Assembly: GCA_963922335.1 (NCBI GenBank)
Contig: CAWUIB010000004.1
Span: 191,606 to 255,605, forward strand
Reading direction: 5' to 3'
Length of the DNA stretch: 64,000 nucleotides
Origin: CALBPI01 sp963922335
GTDB taxonomy: Bacteria; Pseudomonadota; Gammaproteobacteria; Steroidobacterales; Woeseiaceae
The position numbers and the translations under genes are program-made. Below the pieces are notes generated by a model. It made no database searches. It worked only from the letters and a program-made list of their open reading frames with translations, and was not told the DNA's origin. This document shows positions 9,017 to 17,013 of the stretch, in pieces. Each line of letters opens with the position of its first letter. Positions within the stretch are counted from its first letter, which is position 1.

Positions 9017-10132
9017 ATGAGTTCCGAAACACCGACCTACGAGCGCGCGGCCGACCAGATCGCCGATTACGTTCGCCCACTCTGGCACGGCGCGCCAATT
9101 CCGGCGTTCGACGTGAAGGACGAAATCGGGCGTCCATTGCGTTTTACGGATGACTACCTTTGTGGTTCGACCATGGTTCTGCTGTTGCTGAACACCGCGA
9201 GCGAGGAACGTATCCAACATCTTTTGTCCGTGTTCGCGCAGAATGCAAAAGCGCTTGCGGCATCTGAAATCACTGTCGTCGCGTTCAGCGCCGATGCGAG
9301 TGCGGCAAGGAATCTCGAGCGTAAACAAACCGCGGGGTTTGTCTGGCCGATGCCTGCTGACGCAACCGGCCAGCAATTCGCCGCTCTCGGGTTGCACAAG
9401 GGCAGCGGCACGACCGATCGAATCATCTGGATCACGCCACGGCGCACGGTGCACGCGTGGTTTGACGAAGCGTCCGAACCGGATGCTGTCCTGGAGCGAA
9501 TTATGAGTGAGCAGTCTTCAAATACCCTGGGCGAGATGCCGTTACATCCACCGGTGCTCATCGTGCCCGATGTGCTTTCCCGCGAGGAGTGCGCAAAGCT
9601 GATTGAATCGGTCGAATCCGGCACACCACTCGCCGTACGTCCTCCACGATCCGGTGAGCTGCAGGGCGACTACCAAATTCCGGTCTACGATCACAACAGG
9701 CAGGATCGCGTAGATCACATCATCAAGGACGAGAAGACCCAGCAGTTTCTCGACGAGCGCATTTTTTCGCGCGTGGTCCCGATGGTGAAAAAAGCGTTCG
9801 CCTTCGATGTCACGCGTCGCGAAGATCTGCATATCGCCCGCTATGCCGGGAACCGTCAGGGGAATGTCGTCGGCCACCGCGACAACATCACCGCCGCGAC
9901 AGCCCACCGCAAGTTCGCACTGTCGCTCAACCTGAACGATGACTACGAGGGGGGCGACGTCGTGTTCAAGGAGTACAGTGCTACGGGCTACAAGGGGTCT
10001 GCGGGCGCAGCGCTGATTTTCTCGTCCTCGTTACTGCACGAAGTGCGCGAAACGACGCAAGGCGTACGCTATACACTGATCTCTCACTTCTTCAACGAGC
10101 AGTCGCTGCAGAGCGCGCAGACACCTCGTTAA
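9017..10132 (+). CDS. Peroxiredoxin-like / 2OG-Fe(II) prolyl-hydroxylase-like fusion
   Basis: 371 residues in two domains. Residues about 20-165 resemble an AhpC/TSA peroxiredoxin fold (PIPAFDVKDEIGRPLRFTDD), but the position where the peroxidatic Cys normally sits reads LLNTASEE, so peroxidase activity is doubtful. Residues about 180-365 are a prolyl-4-hydroxylase-type double-stranded beta-helix: metal ligands His and Asp in GHRDN, the distal His in LLHEVRE, and the 2-oxoglutarate-binding Arg in GVRYTLISHFF. The C-terminal enzyme should be an iron- and 2OG-dependent hydroxylase, probably of a protein side chain. Cytoplasmic; the substrate is unknown. Confidence 0.85.
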   Translation: MSSETPTYERAADQIADYVRPLWHGAPIPAFDVKDEIGRPLRFTDDYLCGSTMVLLLLNTASEERIQHLLSVFAQNAKALAASEITVVAFSADASAARNLERKQTAGFVWPMPADATGQQFAALGLHKGSGTTDRIIWITPRRTVHAWFDEASEPDAVLERIMSEQSSNTLGEMPLHPPVLIVPDVLSREECAKLIESVESGTPLAVRPPRSGELQGDYQIPVYDHNRQDRVDHIIKDEKTQQFLDERIFSRVVPMVKKAFAFDVTRREDLHIARYAGNRQGNVVGHRDNITAATAHRKFALSLNLNDDYEGGDVVFKEYSATGYKGSAGAALIFSSSLLHEVRETTQGVRYTLISHFFNEQSLQSAQTPR

Positions 10133-10167
10133 GGATCTAAAATTCTCTACTGATACAGGCGATATCC

Positions 10168-10506
10168 ATGGATTTGCGAACCCCTCAGAGCATCATTATT
10201 TCGAATACTGAGACAATTCCTGGCAAGGAGATTGTCGAGTTCTATGGCGTGGTCACTGGCAACACAGTACGCGCCAAACATGTCGGTCGCGACATCATGG
10301 CCGGGCTCAAGAATATCGTGGGTGGTGAGCTCGCCGGGTACACGGAGCTGCTGGCAGACTCTCGCCAGGAAGCGACGGACCGCATGGTGCAGCAGGCACT
10401 TTCGATGGGGGCAAACGCGGTCGTCAATGTACGATTTGCGACCAGCTCAATCACCCAAGGCGCGTCGGAGCTGTTCGCCTACGGCACCGCCGTCCGAGTG
10501 CGTTGA
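10168..10506 (+). CDS. YbjQ family protein (UPF0145)
   Basis: 112 residues, the usual YbjQ length. Characteristic elements are IISNTETIPGKEI, VRAKHVGRDIMAGLKNIVGGEL, RQEATDRMVQQA and GANAVVNVRFATS. YbjQ proteins form pentameric assemblies and have been called heavy-metal-binding domains on weak evidence; their true role is unknown. The gene lies 6 bases upstream of a second gene that carries the same domain fused to a protease, so the two are almost certainly co-transcribed and probably interact. Confidence 0.92.
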   Translation: MDLRTPQSIIISNTETIPGKEIVEFYGVVTGNTVRAKHVGRDIMAGLKNIVGGELAGYTELLADSRQEATDRMVQQALSMGANAVVNVRFATSSITQGASELFAYGTAVRVR

Positions 10507-10512
10507 TAAGAC

Positions 10513-11814
10513 ATGGACGCGATCACTTTTATTTTCAACTTCGGGATACCCCTCACGGTCCTGATGGTTGCCTATTTTGTAGGAACACTGCTTGAGCGGC
10601 AGCACTTCGCCAGTATCCGATCACGCGAAGCGTCGATGCGCGGTTTTCCGGTGATGACTTTCGATCGTATGCCAGAGGAATGGCAGGTCGGGAGGTCCGC
10701 GTTATTTGCCGGAAGCGTCGTCGTGTCACTCGATTACTTCAAGCGCATCATCGCCGGTATTCGTGGCATTTTCGGTGGTCGAATCAAGACCTACGAACCC
10801 CTGCTTGATCGTGCGCGACGAGAGGCGATGCTGCGATTGATCGAACAGGCAAAAGCGGCAGGCTTTGATGCGGTCATCAACGTGCGACTTGAAACCTCGA
10901 GAATTGCGAACGCCAGTGGTGGCGAAGGCACAGCGGGCATCGAAATGCTGGCATTCGGTACAGCGATCAAGCTCGAGTCTCGACTCAGAAATATGCGTTT
11001 CGAACCGAGGACGCCCGACGCCGAGATCAACGTCAGCAAGACGCACCCGCTCGTCGAAGCCTCGACGCTGCTCCTCGGCCTTATCGGATTGCTCGCACTC
11101 GTCACCCTATTGATCGTCTTTGCCATCGAGATTCTCATCCGATTTATCCCTGAGGAAACAGAGGTGAAGTGGTTCTCCGGTTGGACGCCGGTCGAGCACT
11201 TGCAGAGCGATCACCCTCAGGCAGAGGCTGTTGCGGATCTGCTATCGCGAATGGTGGCGCAGTGGCCAGACACCGAGTACCAGTTCCGCCTTGAGATATC
11301 CGATGACCCTGCGCCCAATGCGATGGCTCTCCCGGGCGGCCTGATCATCGTGACCTCAGGTCTTCTGGATCAAATCGACTCTGAGAACGCGCTCGCGTTT
11401 GTTCTCAGTCATGAGCTGGGACACTTTCACAATCGCGACCACATTCGCCAACTCGGTCGATTTGCCGCGATTGGTTTGTTCTACTCAGCAGTCAGCGCGT
11501 CTAGCGGCAATACAGCGCTCGGGTACAACATCACGGACCTGACGTTGCGCGGCTTCAGCCGAGCCCAGGAACGCGACGCGGATGAGTTCGGACTTTCACT
11601 TGTAGAAAAAGAGTACGGTCATGTTGGTGAAGCACTTCAATTCTTCTCGACGTTGAGCGAAGGACGTGATTCCGGGATACGATGGGACAACTACCTCGGG
11701 ACGCACCCCGATCCGCAAGATCGCATTACGGAACTCACCCAACTGGCTGAGCAAAACGAATGGCGCCTGTCCGGTGAGGTTTTTGACTGGCCACCGACTG
11801 CTCGCGTCGAATAG
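10513..11814 (+). CDS. Membrane YbjQ-domain / M48 metallopeptidase fusion
   Basis: 433 residues. An N-terminal membrane helix (about residues 5-27) leads into a YbjQ-like domain (about 45-160, with DYFKRIIAGIRGIFGG and ARREAMLRLIEQAKAAGFDAVINVR), a second helix (about 185-210), then an M48 peptidase domain. The zinc motif HELGH is at residues 300-304 and the downstream glutamate ligand region is RAQERDADEFG near 355. M48 enzymes such as HtpX and BepA degrade or assemble membrane proteins. The active-site residues are intact. The fusion to YbjQ next to a free-standing YbjQ suggests the YbjQ ring guides or gates the protease (inference). Confidence 0.88.
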   Translation: MDAITFIFNFGIPLTVLMVAYFVGTLLERQHFASIRSREASMRGFPVMTFDRMPEEWQVGRSALFAGSVVVSLDYFKRIIAGIRGIFGGRIKTYEPLLDRARREAMLRLIEQAKAAGFDAVINVRLETSRIANASGGEGTAGIEMLAFGTAIKLESRLRNMRFEPRTPDAEINVSKTHPLVEASTLLLGLIGLLALVTLLIVFAIEILIRFIPEETEVKWFSGWTPVEHLQSDHPQAEAVADLLSRMVAQWPDTEYQFRLEISDDPAPNAMALPGGLIIVTSGLLDQIDSENALAFVLSHELGHFHNRDHIRQLGRFAAIGLFYSAVSASSGNTALGYNITDLTLRGFSRAQERDADEFGLSLVEKEYGHVGEALQFFSTLSEGRDSGIRWDNYLGTHPDPQDRITELTQLAEQNEWRLSGEVFDWPPTARVE

Positions 11815-11831
11815 ACCACGGAGCACACCAC

Positions 11832-12593
11832 ATGATCCTCAAGGCTTTTGATCTCGCCTCTTCGCTCGCCGCATCTGCGGTTACAACGCCGCGAGGACTG
11901 CTGGCACAGCCTGTTGCTGAACAGCCACGCGTACTAATTCGACTTTATGACATGGAGAACTGTCCTTACTGCCGGATCGTCCGCGAGGCCATAACCTCGC
12001 TCGATATCGATGTCATGATTTTGCCGTGCCCCAAGGGCGGCGAGCGTTACAGACCCGAAGTCGTATCGCGAGGTGGCAAAGCACAATTCCCGTTCATGGT
12101 CGACCCGAATACCAACACTGAATTATACGACTCGGTCGCAATTATTGAGTACCTGTTCAGAACCTATGCCCACCGGCGTCCAGCACCCGCTTTCTGGCTT
12201 CGCAGTGTCAACACCACAGCCGCGCAGATTGCGTCGGGCCTGAGGCTGGGTCGCGGTCTGAGGGCGCTCCCCTCACGCGCACCTGACACCCCATTGGAAC
12301 TGTACAGTTTTGAAGGTAGTCCCTTCGCAAGACTGGTTCGCGAACGCCTGTGCGAGTTGGAGGTCCCCTACACGTTACGCACGTTGGGCAAGGTCAAACT
12401 CACCGATTTCATTCCACCACCTGTGCGCGATCAGCTGATTCCAGAGTACCGTTTCGAAGGGCGAAATCGATCGCGGTTGCACGAGATCGCAGGGCAGGTT
12501 CAGGTGCCGTATCTGATCGATTCGAATACCGATGTTTCGATGTTCGAATCCGGGGATATTCTCGCCTATCTTGATCGTACCTACGCCGACTGA
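11832..12593 (+). CDS. Tandem glutathione S-transferase N-terminal (thioredoxin-fold) protein
   Basis: 253 residues with two GST-N/glutaredoxin-like domains. The first (about 35-115) carries a CPYC redox motif in MENCPYCRIVREA; the second (about 150-250) has SPFARLV at the same place, so it lacks the cysteines. Both end with the YDS/FESGDILAYLDRTY type signature that binds the gamma-glutamyl part of glutathione. No GST C-terminal helical domain is present. Members of this family are annotated only as GST-N domain proteins and may be thiol reductases. The stop codon abuts that of the convergent GGDEF gene. Confidence 0.8.
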   Translation: MILKAFDLASSLAASAVTTPRGLLAQPVAEQPRVLIRLYDMENCPYCRIVREAITSLDIDVMILPCPKGGERYRPEVVSRGGKAQFPFMVDPNTNTELYDSVAIIEYLFRTYAHRRPAPAFWLRSVNTTAAQIASGLRLGRGLRALPSRAPDTPLELYSFEGSPFARLVRERLCELEVPYTLRTLGKVKLTDFIPPPVRDQLIPEYRFEGRNRSRLHEIAGQVQVPYLIDSNTDVSMFESGDILAYLDRTYAD

Positions 12594-12600
12594 TCAGTCG
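12587..12600. repeat. 14-bp perfect palindrome across two abutting stop codons
   Basis: CGACTGATCAGTCG is a perfect palindrome. It contains the plus-strand stop TGA (12591-12593) and, immediately next to it, the minus-strand stop (TCA at 12594-12596), so the two convergent genes end back to back with no spacer. No T-tract flanks it, so it is a weak terminator candidate at best. Confidence 0.5.
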
Positions 12601-13910
12601 TTTGACGCCTCACAGCGATTTCGTCCGGACTGCTTCGCCCGGTAGAGCGCGCGATCGGCGCGTTCATAGAGCTGCTGCGCCGAGGTGCTTTCGCCGAGGG
12701 TAGCGACACCACAAGAGATCGTGACAGCGATATCGTTTCCATCAAAAGCATACTGACTCGCCGCAACGATCTCACGCAATTTGTCAGCAATGGTCATTGC
12801 GTTCTGCTCGGAGGTGTCCGGCAAGAGGATCACGAACTCCTCGCCGCCGAGGCGTGCAACGAAATCTGAGGCGCGTGTGTAGCGTTCAAGCGTCTGCGCC
12901 ACAGCACGCAAAATATGATCACCCGCCGGATGTCCGTAATTGTCGTTGATCTTTTTGAAATGATCGATATCCCAGATCGTGTACGCCAAAGACTGAGACT
13001 GTCTGTGGTGTCGCGCCACTTCCTCCTCGATGCGCGCATCCAGCGCTCGTCGACTGTGGACACCGGTCAACTGGTCTCGAAGCAGCTTGCCCACCTGTGC
13101 TTCAAGCGCCTGCTCCAGCGCGTGCGTATGCGCCTTTAAGGATGCAACCTCGGATTCAAGCTCTGCACTACGCTGCTCCGCTGCCTCATAACGATCACGT
13201 TCATTTTCCGTAAACGCACGCATGCGATCACTCAATGCTGATATGCCATCGCGCACGCTGGATCGAAGTTCATCAAGATCGGTGGTGTCGGCAACGCGCT
13301 GTTCTATCGAGTCGACGGTTTCAGCAACATCAAACTGCAAACCTTCGGTAGCGGCGCGGCCAGCTGCAGCATCCTCGCGCATCGAAGCTACATACTGCTC
13401 GAGACCGGCAAGCGCTCCACTGACCTCGGCAAGAAAGCGCTCGGTTTCGCTCAGCCTGTGCTGCTGAGCATGGTAGTGCTCGAGCACCACGCGAAACAGC
13501 GACTCGATATGTTCGTGCGCAACGGGCTGACCGCAGGATTTGGTCTCAATCTCGGGTGTGCCTGCGATTATCTCGCGCAAACGCGATTCAAGTGTCGAGA
13601 GGTCGCTCTGACCACTATCGACGTCGACCCGCGCCAGCACCTTCGGTGCCAGCGCGCGTGTCTGCTCGAACAGCGCCGAGGTGAGTGGGTTCCCAAGCTG
13701 GGTCCAACTCGTTCGCAGAGTACCCGCCTCCGCGGCAAGTTCCTGGTCTGACTCGATGGAGGCCGACAGTAATCCAATCAGCTCACCGATGAGCCTGCGG
13801 GTGCGATCCATGTCGCGCAACATTTCGTTCTGCTCGGCAACCAATTCCCGATACTGGGCCTTCCAGTGCTCGGCGTCGGTAACGGCGGTGCTGACGGTTG
13901 ACTCCTGCAT
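12594..13910 (-). CDS. Diguanylate cyclase (GGDEF) with long coiled-coil N-terminus
   Basis: 438 residues. Residues about 1-270 are largely helical and coiled-coil, with no membrane segment, and resemble N-terminal regions of soluble GGDEF proteins. The GGDEF domain starts with DQLTGVHSRRALDAR and has the active-site motif GGEEF at 355-359. The residues just before it, RASD, match the RxxD inhibitory site, so product feedback by c-di-GMP is expected. The enzyme should make cyclic di-GMP from two GTP in the cytoplasm. A partial five-helix sensor fold is possible in the N-terminal half but the signal is not recognisable. Confidence 0.9.
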   Translation of the reverse strand: MQESTVSTAVTDAEHWKAQYRELVAEQNEMLRDMDRTRRLIGELIGLLSASIESDQELAAEAGTLRTSWTQLGNPLTSALFEQTRALAPKVLARVDVDSGQSDLSTLESRLREIIAGTPEIETKSCGQPVAHEHIESLFRVVLEHYHAQQHRLSETERFLAEVSGALAGLEQYVASMREDAAAGRAATEGLQFDVAETVDSIEQRVADTTDLDELRSSVRDGISALSDRMRAFTENERDRYEAAEQRSAELESEVASLKAHTHALEQALEAQVGKLLRDQLTGVHSRRALDARIEEEVARHHRQSQSLAYTIWDIDHFKKINDNYGHPAGDHILRAVAQTLERYTRASDFVARLGGEEFVILLPDTSEQNAMTIADKLREIVAASQYAFDGNDIAVTISCGVATLGESTSAQQLYERADRALYRAKQSGRNRCEASND

Positions 13911-14016
13911 ATTCGGTTAGCGGCAGCTAGTGTCGACCTCTTGAGCTCGCGGAACTTGCGCCACCGGCCAATGCACTAAACACTATCGATAAATCAGCAT
14001 GAATAGTGAGGTGGAT

Positions 14017-14409
14017 ATGTCTTCAATCCGTGGCTTCGTTATCTTCGCAGTACTGTTGCTGGGCATGAATTCCACTCCAGCCTTTGGTGAGGAAGAGATC
14101 GCGCGGTTCAAAGGTCGAAACAACGGCGAGACCAGAACCTTCACGGTCGATGGCCCTTGGCTCCTGGACTGGCGCGTGAATAGCGACTACCGCAACCAGG
14201 CTGGATTCGAGCTGCGCTTGCTCGACGCGAGCACCGGACGGTTCCATAGCCAGATCATGAAATTTCGCGGAATCGGGAACGGACTGAAGCTGTTTGAGGA
14301 AGAAGGCCGATTCAAATTCGAGATTGTCTCAAGCTTCACAGACTGGACACTCAAGGTGATTACACTCACCGAGGACGAAGCGGCTGCGTATACCCCGGCA
14401 GACCCTTAG
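14017..14409 (+). CDS. Small secreted hypothetical protein
   Basis: 130 residues from the ATG at 14017, chosen because GAGG lies 5 bases upstream; an in-frame ATG at 13999 has no such site. A signal peptide (IRGFVIFAVLLLGMNSTPAFG, cleavage about residue 22) predicts export to the periplasm. The mature part is about 108 residues, beta-rich, with FKGRNNGETRTFTVDGPWLLDWRV near its start. I recognise no family with confidence, although the pattern resembles small lectin-like or CBM-like beta-sandwich proteins. Neighbours give no clue. Confidence 0.65.
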   Translation: MSSIRGFVIFAVLLLGMNSTPAFGEEEIARFKGRNNGETRTFTVDGPWLLDWRVNSDYRNQAGFELRLLDASTGRFHSQIMKFRGIGNGLKLFEEEGRFKFEIVSSFTDWTLKVITLTEDEAAAYTPADP

Positions 14410-14412
14410 CGC

Positions 14413-14904
14413 CTACGCAGTGATTTTCTGGCCCAGACGCGCCTGAATTCGCCGCGCGAATGGCAACGGCACGCGAGGTGGCAATCGATTATGAATCTTG
14501 CGGGCGGACAGAAAAATCCAGCGATGCTCAAGCACATTAAGTGCGGCTGCCAAGTCCCAGACCGGCGGCAGGACATAAGTCACCTCTTTGCCAACCCTGC
14601 GTAGCTCAGCATCAAACCGATCGGGGTCGTCGATATGCTCAGCAGTATGAGAGCACAAGACTGTATCGAACGCGCCATCTTCAAACGGTAGCTGATAAAT
14701 ATCGGTGATTTGCACGAAGTTCGGCACGTCGCTGTGTTGCATGATATCGGCATTGACGCCGCCGCCATCGACCTTGCCGCAGCAAATGTTCAACCCCCAG
14801 CTTTGCCGACCAACGATCGACTGCTTGAGATGGTGATAGCTGTACCAGTGCAAAAATATGATGATCAGCGTCACGGTCACCACCAGTGCAAGGAAGAACA
14901 TCAT
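14413..14904 (-). CDS. Membrane-tethered class I SAM-dependent methyltransferase-like protein
   Basis: 163 residues from ATG at 14904 (a second ATG follows directly). The open frame continues upstream, but that part would overlap the neighbouring phosphoribosyltransferase. An N-terminal membrane helix (about 2-22) is followed by a compact Rossmann-type domain: LNICCG in place of the SAM-binding glycine loop, TDIYQLPFEDGAFDTVLCSH as the acidic and post-motif strands, and HIDDPDRFDAELRRVGKEV. This looks like the UbiE/type 11 methyltransferase group but is short. Target unknown; a lipid or membrane-bound substrate is an inference from the tether. Confidence 0.7.
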   Translation of the reverse strand: MMFFLALVVTVTLIIIFLHWYSYHHLKQSIVGRQSWGLNICCGKVDGGGVNADIMQHSDVPNFVQITDIYQLPFEDGAFDTVLCSHTAEHIDDPDRFDAELRRVGKEVTYVLPPVWDLAAALNVLEHRWIFLSARKIHNRLPPRVPLPFARRIQARLGQKITA

Positions 14905-14969
14905 CGACCAATACTCAACGTACTTTGGGGCCGCAAGAGTAGCAGGAATATAACGGCAGCGGGCTAACC

Positions 14970-15560
14970 CTATGTCGTGATATGCAGCTCCGGTCTCAGG
15001 AGTTTCGCGACCTCCGGCTTTTCCTGCTGTAGCGTCTCGATGTCCAATCCAGCAAGCTCGTAGGGCAGCACCAGCCAATCGTCTGTCTCGTGTAAGAAAA
15101 AGTCCGGCTTCCGACCACTCTGGTTGCGACCAGGCTTGTGATAGAGCGTCGCCACGCGAATTGCCTCAGGGAGATTGCGTTTGAGTTTGTGTTTCAGGCG
15201 CTCACGCACTACCCGCAGCGTTTGGCCCGAACCGCTGACATCATCGACGATCAGCAGCCGATCTTCAGCGTTGAGCGTCTCCAGCAAGTACTGAGTCCCG
15301 TGAACCCGGATATTGCGCTCGGGGTTGGCGACCATCACCTCGTAGTCGCCAAGTCCTCGGTACGACGTCCTCAGCGCAATGTGGTTCGTTTCAACACCGA
15401 GATGTTGCAAGCATTCCTGAACATAGATACCAACGGTACTGCCGCCACGCCACAGTCCCACAACAAATGTCGGACGGAATCCTTCGTTGAATATCTTCAC
15501 GCCGAGTCGGTAGGCGTCTTCCAGGAGATCTTGTTCACGAATAAAACGGCGCTGTCTCAT
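14970..15560 (-). CDS. Phosphoribosyltransferase, hypoxanthine/xanthine type
   Basis: 196 residues. The PRPP-binding motif LLIVDDVSGSGQTL (about residues 90-103) is typical of purine phosphoribosyltransferases, and the N-terminal VVGLWRGGSTVGIYVQE resembles the hood region of bacterial Hpt/Xpt-like enzymes. Such enzymes couple a purine base to PRPP to give a nucleotide, a salvage reaction. It is divergent from a paralogue at 15620 with a 59-base shared upstream region. Specificity cannot be set from sequence, but the purine genes further along fit a hypoxanthine, guanine or xanthine substrate. Confidence 0.85.
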   Translation of the reverse strand: MRQRRFIREQDLLEDAYRLGVKIFNEGFRPTFVVGLWRGGSTVGIYVQECLQHLGVETNHIALRTSYRGLGDYEVMVANPERNIRVHGTQYLLETLNAEDRLLIVDDVSGSGQTLRVVRERLKHKLKRNLPEAIRVATLYHKPGRNQSGRKPDFFLHETDDWLVLPYELAGLDIETLQQEKPEVAKLLRPELHITT

Positions 15561-15619
15561 GGCGCAAGACTACCATGCAGCGCGGTTGCATCCGCCTGTC
15601 GCTCGCGGCACATTGACGT

Positions 15620-16183
15620 ATGGCCGACAAGCTCTACATCGATGCTGAAGATCTACTGCTGGACAGCTTCCGATTGGGCGAGCGCATTCTTGCCAGCGGC
15701 TTCCGACCCAGCTTCATCCTGGCGCTATGGCGTGGCGCCGCGCCGATTGGCATCGCGGTACAGGAATATCTCGCCTGGCACGGCATCGCCAGCGATCACA
15801 TCGCTGTGCGCACTGCCTCCTATTCCGGCATCGACAATCAATCGCGCGAGATCGCGATCTACGGGATTAGCTATCTGCTGAAAAACGTTTGCTTCGAAGA
15901 TCGTCTACTGATCGTTGACGACGTGTATGACACAGGGCGGACAATCGAGGCGATTATCGACGAGCTCAAGCGAAAGACGCGTCGCAATGCACCGCATGAT
16001 ATTCGGATTGCGGTGCCCTGGTATAAGCCCGCGCGTAATCAAACGGACCTGGTTCCGCACTACTATCTGCACGAAACCGATCGTTGGCTGAAGTTCCCAC
16101 ATTCAGTAGAAGGGCTGACTGACGAAGAGATTCGAGCGAACCGGCCGAGACTTGCAGAGATTCTTGCGGACGCAAAGCCCTAA
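15620..16183 (+). CDS. Phosphoribosyltransferase, hypoxanthine/xanthine type (paralogue)
   Basis: 187 residues with the PRPP motif LLIVDDVYDTGRTI (about residues 94-107), where the YDTG loop is the canonical form. It shares its layout with the divergent gene at 14970 (LWRGAAPIGIAVQEYL versus LWRGGSTVGIYVQECL; LHETDRWLKFP versus LHETDDWLVLP), so the pair arose by duplication. Cytoplasmic purine salvage is the likely role. Its TAA stop overlaps the stop of the convergent dioxygenase gene by sharing CTAA. Confidence 0.87.
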   Translation: MADKLYIDAEDLLLDSFRLGERILASGFRPSFILALWRGAAPIGIAVQEYLAWHGIASDHIAVRTASYSGIDNQSREIAIYGISYLLKNVCFEDRLLIVDDVYDTGRTIEAIIDELKRKTRRNAPHDIRIAVPWYKPARNQTDLVPHYYLHETDRWLKFPHSVEGLTDEEIRANRPRLAEILADAKP

Positions 16184-17013
16184 GCGTAAAGGCGAAATGG
16201 CGGGTTTCGCCGCTGCAACCAATTCTCTGCAAGCCACTGATCCCCAGCCTCCTTCACGTGCAGCGTAAAAGCGTGACGCGAGTGAGCGCTTCGATTCGGC
16301 GCGCTGTAATGTGGCATGTGATCGGAGAAGACAACGATCGATCCTGCCGGCACTTCCATAGCGACCGGGTCTGAAGTTTGCCACGGCGTGTCGTCGATGA
16401 TCTCGAGCAATGCATCACCCGTCTCGTGGTCAACGGCGTAGCGTTCGCGCAAAGGTGTGCGGTGCGCACCAGGCTGCATCCAGAGACATCCATTCTCACG
16501 GGTCGCTGGCTCTAATGCGATCCAGACACCCATCACGCCACGACCGCCGGCCATCAGATAACTGCCGTCCTGGTGCCAGCGAACCTCGCCACCGATCGCG
16601 GGTTGCTTAAAGATGTACATCGTCTGCTGCAGCACCGGGTCTCGCCAACCCAATTCCCGCAGCGCCTTTGTGATCCCTGGGAGTCGGCAGAACTCGGCGA
16701 CTATTGAATCTGTGTCATGCAATCCATGACCGATCTTGTTGATCGCAAGCGCCTTGGGCTTGATTAACGCACCGGATGCGTCCAGCGCCTCAGCCTCAAG
16801 AAAGCATGACGCTTGCTCTGCACTTTCGAAAAAGTACTCATCGCGACCCGCGTCACGGTCATCGGTTCTGAAAACAGTGCGATGGCGATCAACGTCGAAG
16901 TCATCAACTATCCTGCTTGCGACCTCGCGAAGTCGGGCGCAGTCTTCCGGCGCAATAGCACCCTCGATTACCGCGTAGCCATCACGTTCGAATCGCGCCG
17001 AAAGATCACTCAC
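16180..17013 (-). CDS. Phytanoyl-CoA dioxygenase (PhyH) family 2OG-Fe(II) oxygenase
   Basis: 277 residues. The N-terminal RFERDGYAVIEGAIAPEDC is the standard PhyH opening; the iron ligands are His and Asp in WHQDGSYL (about residue 148) and a distal His in FSDHMPHYSAPN; an Arg shortly after (SRHAFTLHV) should bind 2-oxoglutarate. Active-site residues look intact, so hydroxylation of a small molecule is expected. The start overlaps the ureG stop by ATGA, making it the last gene of the ureBCEFG unit. That coupling suggests a nitrogenous or purine-derived substrate, but this is inference. Confidence 0.85.
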   Translation of the reverse strand: MSDLSARFERDGYAVIEGAIAPEDCARLREVASRIVDDFDVDRHRTVFRTDDRDAGRDEYFFESAEQASCFLEAEALDASGALIKPKALAINKIGHGLHDTDSIVAEFCRLPGITKALRELGWRDPVLQQTMYIFKQPAIGGEVRWHQDGSYLMAGGRGVMGVWIALEPATRENGCLWMQPGAHRTPLRERYAVDHETGDALLEIIDDTPWQTSDPVAMEVPAGSIVVFSDHMPHYSAPNRSAHSRHAFTLHVKEAGDQWLAENWLQRRNPPFRLYA

